DNA of 6,541 nucleotides from Caryophanales bacterium UBA6448. Its GTDB lineage: Bacteria > Bacillota_I > Bacilli_A > RF39 > UBA660. Made by a program: the position numbers and the translations under genes. Positions 1-6,398 of this stretch are shown in pieces (within the stretch, counting starts at the first letter, position 1; each line of letters begins with the position of its first letter). Location: assembly GCA_002439555.1 (NCBI GenBank), contig DJOC01000028.1, positions 10,842 through 17,382 of the forward strand. The letters are read 5' to 3'. Below the pieces are notes generated by a model. It did no database searches. It was not told the DNA's origin and saw only the letters and a program-made list of their open reading frames with translations.

Positions 1-546
1 ACACAAATATTTAATATATGTTCCGACAGTTTTATCATTAATATCAAGTTTATTTGAATTTAAAGTATCAGTTAAACTCCTATATGAAGTTAATCTTGAA
101 ATATTATCGATTACAATACCATTTAGTTTATAATCCCATGTACCACCAGATATGCCATCACAATCAGTTATACTTTTTGTATATCCCCCTAAAAGATAAC
201 TTAGATTTGCAACATTTATTTTAATATCGTGAAGTTCCTCGTAATATAAATAAACCGTGCATCTATCAGATCCTATTGTTTGATAAGCAAGTTTATTACC
301 CACTATTGAAACTTTACCACCATTTTCACATGTTGTTTTTTCTTCATCAATATGATATTTTGTTAAATCACTTGGAATAGTATCTACTGAGGTATAACTT
401 GTTTCTCCATCATTTTTAATATTAAATGCATAAGATTTTTTTATAATACTTTTATTATCATCTTTTTTTGGATAAAAAATTACAGATAAAATTGCCATTA
501 AAAATAATAAAAATAAAAAGCATGTATATTTCCTATTTTTGTCTAT
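1..546 (-). CDS. N-terminal part of a membrane-anchored or secreted extracellular protein of unknown function (partial, start uncertain)
   Basis: Read on the minus strand, this frame stays open for 182 codons and runs off the left edge, so the C-terminus is missing. Numbering from the ATA codon at 546-544, a basic stretch (K3, R5, K6) precedes a hydrophobic segment of about residues 9-25. This is followed by PKKDD, a pattern of a signal-anchor or uncleaved signal peptide. The rest is polar and Thr/Ser/Asn-rich, suggesting an exported domain. A Cys pair in the form C73-x-N-G-G ... C96-x-V-Y frames a short beta-rich module. C129 and the last visible residue, also Cys, may form another. The start is problematic. 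The frame has no ATG before 498, which lies inside the hydrophobic segment. A strong Shine-Dalgarno at 554-561 lies 7 bases before ATA 546, and a TGA at 567-565 closes the frame upstream. I do not recognise the family; function is unknown. Confidence 0.7.
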   Translation of the reverse strand, partial: MDKNRKYTCFLFLLFLMAILSVIFYPKKDDNKSIIKKSYAFNIKNDGETSYTSVDTIPSDLTKYHIDEEKTTCENGGKVSIVGNKLAYQTIGSDRCTVYLYYEELHDIKINVANLSYLLGGYTKSITDCDGISGGTWDYKLNGIVIDNISRLTSYRSLTDTLNSNKLDINDKTVGTYIKYLC

Positions 547-553
547 AACTTCG

Positions 554-561
554 CCTTCCTT
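554..561 (-). promoter_or_regulatory. Ribosome binding site pointing to an ATA start
   Basis: On the minus strand the sequence is AAGGAAGG, a good match to the Shine-Dalgarno consensus. It is followed after 7 bases by ATA at 546-544, not by ATG, GTG or TTG. The next ATG in the coding frame (498-496) is about 55 bases away, too far for this site and without its own purine-rich leader. This site is therefore the main evidence for placing the start at ATA, or for suspecting a mutated start codon. Confidence 0.55.
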
Positions 562-572
562 TTTTCATAAAA

Positions 573-601
573 TATATACTAGATAAACACTGGGTTTGCA
601 A
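573..601 (-). promoter_or_regulatory. Possible sigma-A-type promoter for the left-edge gene
   Basis: On the minus strand, TTGCAA (601-596) and TATATA (578-573) are separated by 17 bases. Each matches 4 of 6 bases of the -35 and -10 consensus; TATATT at 576-571 is a 5 of 6 match but with 19-base spacing. Transcription would then begin near 566, leaving a leader of about 20 bases with the Shine-Dalgarno at 554-561. The placement fits a separate transcription unit downstream of the topA operon. In AT-rich DNA such matches are common by chance, so this is tentative. Confidence 0.4.
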
Positions 602-620
602 GATATCCTAGTGTTTTTTT
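585..620 (+). terminator. Hairpin with U-tract in plus-strand orientation
   Basis: Arms at 585-594 and 607-616 can form a 10-pair stem around a 12-base loop, followed by T residues to 620. In a plus-strand RNA position 592 pairs with 609 as G-U. In a minus-strand RNA the same position is a C-A mismatch, and the stem is followed by a mixed AUCUAG stretch. It therefore fits a plus-strand intrinsic terminator better, although no plus-strand gene is visible next to it. It could stop antisense transcription into topA, or be a poor second stop for the topA message. The proposed minus-strand -35 box lies in its loop. Confidence 0.5.
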
Positions 621-637
621 ATTTAATAATTTGACAC

Positions 638-661
638 AAAAAAATGATGAATTATTCATCA
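638..661 (-). terminator. Rho-independent terminator embedded in the topA stop codon
   Basis: On the minus strand TGATGAA (661-655) and TTCATCA (651-645) form a perfect 7-pair stem, plus a possible outer G-U pair. The 3-base loop is the TAA stop codon of topA (654-652). Seven consecutive U residues (644-638) follow at once. The stem has only two G-C pairs, so it is weak, but the compact hairpin and U-run are the right layout and position for the end of the operon. A terminating ribosome would cover the stem, so release of the ribosome may matter for termination. Confidence 0.5.
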
Positions 662-2676
662 CAAGTAGGACAAATTACTTCACCATTTTTAATAACTAAT
701 AAATCATTACATTTTGGACATTTCTCACCTGTTGGTTTATACCATGATGCATATTTACATTTAGGGAAATTATCACATCCATAAAATTCTTTTCCCTTTT
801 TAGTTTTTCTAACAATTATATTGCCATCACATTTTGGACATTTACAAACAATTTCTTTTTCTGCTTGTTTATTTTCTTTTTTAATATACTTACATGTTGG
901 AAAGTTAGAGCATGCTACAAACTCACCATATTTACCTTTTCTAATAACTAAAGGGCTACCACATTCTGGACATTTTTCACCAGTTTCTTCGGGTTTCTTC
1001 TTTTCCATATTTTTAAAGGCATTATCCACAAGAGGAGCAAAATTGTCATAAAAGTCTTTAAGCATTTTTTTATAGTCCTCTTTTCCATCGGCAATTTCAT
1101 CTAAATCTTTTTCCATATTGGCAGTATATTTAACGTTTACAATACTTGAGAAAAATTCTTGCAATTTATCAGTGGTTTCAAAACCAACCTCTGTTGGAAC
1201 AAACTTTTTGTCCTCAAGGGTAACATATCCCCTATCTTTAATTGTGGAAATAATTGTTGCATAAGTTGAGGGTCTTCCTATACCAAGTGATTCAAGTTCT
1301 TTAATAAGGGAGCTTTCCGTAAATCTTGCTGGTGGTTTTGTAAAGTGTTGAGTTTTCGTAATTGTATCAGATAAAATTATACCTGCTTTATAATTTTTAA
1401 AGTCTGGTAAAATTGTATCTTCTTGATCTTCATAATCACCATAAACTTTTAAATAACCATCAAATGTAAGAACACTACCGGTTGCTTTAAAACCATAATC
1501 ATTATTATCAAGTAGTACGGTAGTCGAATTAAACTTAGCATCAGCCATTAATGAAGCAAGAGCTCTATAGTAAATAATTTTATAAAGTTTATACTCATCA
1601 GGTGCTAAATACTTTTTAATTTTATCTGGTTCATAATTAATATTTGTCGGTCTAATACCTTCGTGAGCATCTTGAACATTTTCAGTCTTTTTACCTTTTT
1701 TAACATAACCTACATAGTCTTTACCAAACTTACTATTGATATAAGCAAAAGATGCTTTTGTAAATTCATCAGAAAGTCTTACACTATCAGTACGCATATA
1801 AGTAATAAGGCCGTGAAATCCATCCTCAAGTTCAATACCCTCATAAAGTTTTTGAGCAATTTTCATTGTCTTCGAGGCAGGATAACCCAGTTTATTTGAG
1901 CATGCTTGTTGAAGTGTTGAGGTTTTAAATACCTCTTTGGCACTTCTTTTCTTTTCTTTTTCTTCGACTTTTTTAATAGTAAATGTATTTGTTAAACTAT
2001 CAAGTATTTTATTAGCCTCTTCCTCATTTGGAATTTCTATTGCTTTATCTTTATAAGTTTCTAGATTTGCCTTAAAGTCTTTGAAATCAGCCTCAATAGT
2101 CCAATATTCTTTAGGAATAAATGCAAGTATTTCTCTTTCTCTATCAACGATAAGTTTTAAAGCAACAGATTGCACTCTACCCGCAGATTTACCCGATGTT
2201 TTAGACTGCATAACTTTACTTAATCTAAAACCAATAATTCTATCTAAAAATCTTCGCGCCTCTCCAGAATGAACTAAATTCATATCAATTCTTCGAGGAT
2301 TTTGTAAAGCCTTTAGAACAACATCTTTAGTAATTTCATTAAAGACAATTCTGTCATATTTTTCCTCAGGTACTTTTAATTCATCATATAAATGCCAAGA
2401 AATTGTTTCTCCCTCACGGTCGGGGTCGGTTGCAAGGTAAATATGATCTGCTTTTTCAATTAAATCTTTTAAATATTTAACATCTTTCTTTTTACCCTTG
2501 ATTATTTCATAACTAGGTTTAAAATCATTTTCAATATCAATACCAAGTCCATATTTTCCAGAGGTTGCTAAATCTCTAATATGACCTTTCGAAGAAACTA
2601 CAGTGTAATCTTCTCCCAAATACTTTGATATTGTTTTACATTTTGCGGGGGACTCCACGATTATTATGTTTTTCAT
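652..2676 (-). CDS. topA: DNA topoisomerase I (type IA), three zinc ribbons
   Basis: The product, 674 residues, relaxes negative supercoils by cutting one DNA strand through a 5'-phosphotyrosine intermediate. The Toprim domain is at about 1-115, with the metal-binding residues E8 and D84-x-D86-x-E88 (DPDRE). The active-site tyrosine is Y293 with R295 in the motif TYMRTDS. GRVQS at 166-170 and GIGRPSTYA at 465-473 are further type IA core signatures. The C-terminus carries three four-cysteine zinc ribbons: C569/C572/C589/C595, C613/C616/C634/C640 and C653/C656/C669/C672; the last is compact. Length and layout are normal for Firmicutes TopA. The start is secure: the ATG overlaps the stop of the upstream gene as ATGA, with AAGGAG (2690-2685) 8 bases before it. 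It is the last gene of the operon. Confidence 0.98.
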   Translation of the reverse strand: MKNIIIVESPAKCKTISKYLGEDYTVVSSKGHIRDLATSGKYGLGIDIENDFKPSYEIIKGKKKDVKYLKDLIEKADHIYLATDPDREGETISWHLYDELKVPEEKYDRIVFNEITKDVVLKALQNPRRIDMNLVHSGEARRFLDRIIGFRLSKVMQSKTSGKSAGRVQSVALKLIVDREREILAFIPKEYWTIEADFKDFKANLETYKDKAIEIPNEEEANKILDSLTNTFTIKKVEEKEKKRSAKEVFKTSTLQQACSNKLGYPASKTMKIAQKLYEGIELEDGFHGLITYMRTDSVRLSDEFTKASFAYINSKFGKDYVGYVKKGKKTENVQDAHEGIRPTNINYEPDKIKKYLAPDEYKLYKIIYYRALASLMADAKFNSTTVLLDNNDYGFKATGSVLTFDGYLKVYGDYEDQEDTILPDFKNYKAGIILSDTITKTQHFTKPPARFTESSLIKELESLGIGRPSTYATIISTIKDRGYVTLEDKKFVPTEVGFETTDKLQEFFSSIVNVKYTANMEKDLDEIADGKEDYKKMLKDFYDNFAPLVDNAFKNMEKKKPEETGEKCPECGSPLVIRKGKYGEFVACSNFPTCKYIKKENKQAEKEIVCKCPKCDGNIIVRKTKKGKEFYGCDNFPKCKYASWYKPTGEKCPKCNDLLVIKNGEVICPTCDE

Positions 2677-4667
2677 TTAACATTCTCCTTTTCATTTTCA
2701 ATTTTTTCAAATAAGTAAGCAAAATAATTATTTTTAATTGCTTTACTACTCATATTCATTTTAGCATAAATTAATTCATTTATCTTCTTAATTTCTTCAT
2801 CAGAATATGTAAAGTCTGTAAAGTAAGTTATTTTACCAGTGCTTGCATTAAAATAGGCATATTCATTTTTCCAAGAATAATCATAGAACACTACTAAACT
2901 TTGATAATCCTCAGAAAATAAATCGTCACCCATATAATATCTAGGATCATAATCTAAATCAAAAAGATTAGCCACTGTCGGAAGAATATTAATATAACTT
3001 GTATATTCATCCATAGTTATAGTTTCTTTTAAAGAGCTATCATAAATTACAAGTGGTACTTTTTCATTTTCATAATTATTTAAATCTCTATCTAATATTT
3101 CATTTAATATATCAAGACTTATTCCATAAGGATAATGATCTCCGAATAGTACTATGATTGTATCCTTCAAAAGATTTCTTTCTTTTAAACCGTCAATTAG
3201 AACTCCTAAAGCGTTATCAAGTTCAGTCATTTTTGAAAGATATCTTTTAAGTTCAATTGAATAAGAAGTATCCTCGAATTTATCTAAATATTTATCTCCA
3301 TATTCACTTTGTGAGGAATACGGTTGATGAGTTGTAACAGTTGTAATATAACTCATAAATTTTCCATCGATTTCATCAAGTTTTTCTAAGTATTTTTCCA
3401 TTAAAGTTACATCACTAGGCCAAGCACCATAAACATTGGAATACTCCATATTTAAACTATTAACATCATAATAATTTTGACTACCCATATTTGGATGAAT
3501 TTTTGTTCTTTCATAATAAGTATTATCGTAGTCGTGGAAACTATTAGTCGTATAACCTTTATTATTAAATAAATTAAATATACTTTCTGGATATGTATTA
3601 TTTACATATAAGTTTGAAGTACAATTATTATAAATTGAATAAAGTGAAGTCATTGCACTAAATTCATTATTACCTGTAGCACAACTATTTCGCGGAGAAT
3701 AATTATTTTCAAAGTAATAACTTGAACTTAAAAGTTTATAAAAGTTTGGAAAATATTCTTCATTTATAATGATATCATTAACACTTTCCATCATAATTAC
3801 TATTAAATTCTTATCTTTATATTTACCAGTATATTCATTTTTACTAGTTATAGAATTATTAATATAAAAACTATTTAAGGAGTTAAGTGTACTATCAGTT
3901 TCATTATTTATAATATTTTCCCAAGTAGTATCGTCAATATCTCTTTTATCTTTATCAGGATTATAGGCAATTACATCATTTTTATCAATGCTTGTTTCAA
4001 TATATTTACTTTTTAAATCTAAAAGGCCATATGAAATAATACCAAAGTCTTTTACCGCTAAAGTAGGATTTGAGGTTCCTTCGAAAAGTTCTTTTAAAGA
4101 AAGTACTTGATATTTATCGTTGTATTTATCACTTAATGAATGATAATAAAATATTGATGATAAGCATAGCACTATAAGTAAAATGCAAGATACTATTTGA
4201 TATTCATATCTATATTTCTTTTTTAAATGAAAATCTTTAGGTTTAATTTTAAGTCTAATACCATTAATAATAAAAACTAGGATAAGAAGTATGAAAGGTA
4301 AAAATAAAGTTAAAAATGCTGGTTTACAGCTTTTAAGAAAATCCATTATGTAATCCTTTACTGCACCTGCTTGACTTACCGTATTAAAGGACATATAAAC
4401 TCCTAAAAAGTTTAAAAATAGCATTTGAGCAAATGAATAAATAGAAAATATTAAAACGGTTATACTCGAAAAAACATAAGATGCTTTTCTTGGAAATATT
4501 GAATATATTAAGGATAAAATAATACTAATTACATTAATACCTACAAAAGTTCTTAAAAAAGAAAAATTTAAAATATTTAAATTATTAATTAATCTAAAAA
4601 TAACTTCGATTAAAAATCCTGAAGTAAGCAAAATCAAATAATTATTTAATATTTTATTTTTACTCAT
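2673..4667 (-). CDS. LTA synthase-like membrane phosphoglycerol transferase (sulfatase fold)
   Basis: The product (664 residues) has the LtaS architecture: about five membrane helices (roughly 8-28, 40-58, 64-90, 117-137, 157-176), a linker, then an extracellular alkaline-phosphatase/sulfatase-type domain from about 285 to 590. Family catalytic positions are visible: E294 in MMES, the nucleophile threonine T331 in ATGNNEF, H447 in TTHQPY, and D510-H511 in GDHYP. The FHxxxxxxYxR segment (377-387) keeps the substrate-binding Arg (R387); the position matching Trp354 of S. aureus LtaS is Tyr here. LtaS enzymes move glycerol phosphate from phosphatidylglycerol onto a growing lipoteichoic acid chain. 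A primase or other phosphoglycerol transferase role cannot be excluded. The ATG overlaps the rnhB stop by one base (TAATG), with AAAGGA (4680-4675) as ribosome binding site. Its place inside a core nucleic-acid operon is unusual. Confidence 0.88.
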   Translation of the reverse strand: MSKNKILNNYLILLTSGFLIEVIFRLINNLNILNFSFLRTFVGINVISIILSLIYSIFPRKASYVFSSITVLIFSIYSFAQMLFLNFLGVYMSFNTVSQAGAVKDYIMDFLKSCKPAFLTLFLPFILLILVFIINGIRLKIKPKDFHLKKKYRYEYQIVSCILLIVLCLSSIFYYHSLSDKYNDKYQVLSLKELFEGTSNPTLAVKDFGIISYGLLDLKSKYIETSIDKNDVIAYNPDKDKRDIDDTTWENIINNETDSTLNSLNSFYINNSITSKNEYTGKYKDKNLIVIMMESVNDIIINEEYFPNFYKLLSSSYYFENNYSPRNSCATGNNEFSAMTSLYSIYNNCTSNLYVNNTYPESIFNLFNNKGYTTNSFHDYDNTYYERTKIHPNMGSQNYYDVNSLNMEYSNVYGAWPSDVTLMEKYLEKLDEIDGKFMSYITTVTTHQPYSSQSEYGDKYLDKFEDTSYSIELKRYLSKMTELDNALGVLIDGLKERNLLKDTIIVLFGDHYPYGISLDILNEILDRDLNNYENEKVPLVIYDSSLKETITMDEYTSYINILPTVANLFDLDYDPRYYMGDDLFSEDYQSLVVFYDYSWKNEYAYFNASTGKITYFTDFTYSDEEIKKINELIYAKMNMSSKAIKNNYFAYLFEKIENEKENVK

Positions 4668-5560
4668 TACTGTTTCCTTTCTATAATTTTTTTAACTGGA
4701 CCATAAGTAGTCCTATAAATATCTAATATACCATATTTTTCTAATAATTCAAGATGCCTTTTCGTTGGGTAACCTTTATGATGCTTATATTCATACTGTG
4801 GGTAAACTTTGTCATATTCATCCATTATATGATCTCTTGTTACTTTTGCTAGCACAGATGCAGCCGCTATAGTAATACTTTTAGCATCACCCTTAATTAT
4901 TCCTAAAGAGTTTTCTCTTCTTAAATCCATTGCATCTGTTATTATAAAGTCTGGTTTAACTTTTAGGTTATCAATAGATGTATTCATACCAAGCCTTGAT
5001 GCCTCCAAAATATTTATTTCATCAATTTTTTTATTATCAATTATACTTATACTATAACTTATAGCATCTTTTTTTATAATTTCAAAATATTTTTCTCTTT
5101 GTTTTTCTGTAAGTTTTTTTGAATCTGTTAAACCAGAAAGTTCATAGTTATGAGGAAGTATTACTGCAGCTGCAACAACTGGTCCACATAATGGTCCCCT
5201 TCCTGCTTCATCAGTACCCGCAACTAGTTTATAACCCTTACTATATAATTCATTTTCAAAATGATGATTATCTTTTATAAGGATTAAATCTTCGATTTTT
5301 CTTTTTAAAGTTTTATTTTCCTCTTTAGCAAAAAGTGATTCTAAAGATTCTACTTTAAAATTATGAACTAGTTCAAAATCACAAGTTTCATTAATAACCT
5401 TAATAAATTCATTATCTATATTTTCACTACACATTAAAAATATATAATCACATTCTTTTGTTATGCCATAAATAGTAAGAGCAGTTTTACCTGTAATTAT
5501 ATATTTATCTTTATCTATATTTAAATCATTTAAAATACTAATTATCTGTCTTTTCTTCAT
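4667..5560 (-). CDS. rnhB: Ribonuclease HII with an N-terminal nucleotidyltransferase-like extension
   Basis: Residues about 103-297 are a complete RNase HII, which cuts RNA in RNA-DNA hybrids and removes single ribonucleotides from DNA. Catalytic residues are D117 and E118 (DEAGRG), D209 (TDAM) and D243 (AKVTRD). Family blocks TDSKKL, IIKGDAKS and HKGYPT are intact. The first ~100 residues do not resemble the usual short N-terminus of bacterial RNase HII. The stretch 21-42 (GKTALTIYGI ... DYIFL) and the segment 68-97, ending in a basic-acidic helix, recall the small nucleotidyltransferase/AbiEii-type fold. There GG, DxD and a late ...KDLxDI helix are expected. Here GG is GK and the DxD pair is lost, so this domain would be inactive as a transferase. 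The ATG lies 23 bases inside the end of rbgA, with AAGGA about 10 bases upstream. Confidence 0.95.
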   Translation of the reverse strand: MKKRQIISILNDLNIDKDKYIITGKTALTIYGITKECDYIFLMCSENIDNEFIKVINETCDFELVHNFKVESLESLFAKEENKTLKRKIEDLILIKDNHHFENELYSKGYKLVAGTDEAGRGPLCGPVVAAAVILPHNYELSGLTDSKKLTEKQREKYFEIIKKDAISYSISIIDNKKIDEINILEASRLGMNTSIDNLKVKPDFIITDAMDLRRENSLGIIKGDAKSITIAAASVLAKVTRDHIMDEYDKVYPQYEYKHHKGYPTKRHLELLEKYGILDIYRTTYGPVKKIIERKQ

Positions 5561-6398
5561 CTAGTGTTATTCCTTTTATTTTTCCTCCAATAATATCATT
5601 ATATAGTCTTTCACTTACTTTTGTAAAGTCTGTTTCACCATTTTTTGTAAATCCCCATTTTAATGATAGCTTATCAAAGACCTCAATTGCATCAGTTTCT
5701 GTTGCTTTATAAATATCTTTTAAGATATTTGGGTAACTTTTAAGATAAAAATTAATTATGTAATTGCCAATATCAGAAATATTTAAAACTTCTTTTTTTA
5801 TTGAACCAATAGTGGCCATATTATAAGCATGCACCATATTATCAAGTTTAGGCCACAAAATTCCCGGAGAATCCAAAAGTGTTATACCATATTTTGTTGG
5901 TAAGAAATTCAAATTTTTAGTTACACCTGGTTTATTACCAACATTTTGGACTTTTTTACCTACCATATTATTAATTAAAGTTGATTTACCTACATTCGGA
6001 ATACCTATTACTAAGGCTTTAATTTCTTTTTGCCTTAAACCCTTGCTTTTTCTTTTCTCTTGAATATATGATGTACATTTTTTAGTAATATCAAATAATT
6101 TTTTAAAATCTTTATTATTTTTCAAATCAAGAAGAATTACTTCATAACCTGACTTTTTATAAAACTCCACAAAATAATTTGTTTTCTTTTCATCACATAA
6201 ATCTTTTTTAGTCATAACTAAAATTTTAGTTTTACCCTTTATAATTTCATTTATATCTTTTATCATCGTAGAGGCTGGACATCTTGCATCGACAACTACA
6301 TAGACAATATCAATTAAATTAATATTTTCAAGTATTTGTCTTTTTGTTTTAGCCATATGTCCTGGGTAATAATTTATTTTTGTTATATTTTCATTCAT
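5538..6398 (-). CDS. rbgA: Ribosome biogenesis GTPase RbgA (YlqF)
   Basis: RbgA is a circularly permuted GTPase that acts in late assembly of the 50S subunit. The permuted motif order is clear. From the chosen start, PGHMAKTK is at 12-19, G4 (TKKD) at 63-66, the P-loop (GIPNVGKST) at 132-140, the G2 threonine in PGVTK at about 160, and G3 (DSPG) at 176-179 in the signature DSPGILWPK. A helical C-terminal domain follows, giving 286 residues, the usual length. An ATG at 6413 would add five residues (MEVKV), but I prefer ATG 6398. It is preceded by GGAAG with 8-base spacing, and the resulting N-terminus fits the family. The start overlaps the upstream stop by 8 bases, implying coupled translation. 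Its neighbour rnhB downstream matches the conserved Firmicutes order. Confidence 0.96.
   Translation of the reverse strand: MNENITKINYYPGHMAKTKRQILENINLIDIVYVVVDARCPASTMIKDINEIIKGKTKILVMTKKDLCDEKKTNYFVEFYKKSGYEVILLDLKNNKDFKKLFDITKKCTSYIQEKRKSKGLRQKEIKALVIGIPNVGKSTLINNMVGKKVQNVGNKPGVTKNLNFLPTKYGITLLDSPGILWPKLDNMVHAYNMATIGSIKKEVLNISDIGNYIINFYLKSYPNILKDIYKATETDAIEVFDKLSLKWGFTKNGETDFTKVSERLYNDIIGGKIKGITLDEEKTDN

Noticed and set aside
455..523. Short minus-strand frame from ATG 523 with AGGAA upstream (MLFIFIIFN...)
   Set aside because: It stops after about 21 codons and is out of frame with the 182-codon open frame; it looks like a by-product of the T-rich hydrophobic stretch.
821..1051. Plus-strand open frame of 76 codons
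   Set aside because: It lies entirely antisense to the zinc-ribbon part of topA, has no ribosome binding site of note and no recognisable domain; it mirrors the topA codons.
1663..1899. Plus-strand open frame of 78 codons
   Set aside because: Antisense to the catalytic core of topA around Y293; the hydrophobic look comes from reading AT-rich conserved codons backwards.
2081..2272. Plus-strand open frame of 63 codons
   Set aside because: Antisense to conserved topA sequence including GRVQS; no independent coding evidence.
2673..4667. Ordinary exported sulfatase
   Set aside because: The sulfatase fold is present, but the nucleophile position is Thr rather than Cys/Ser in a C/S-x-P-x-R motif, and five N-terminal membrane helices match the LtaS layout.
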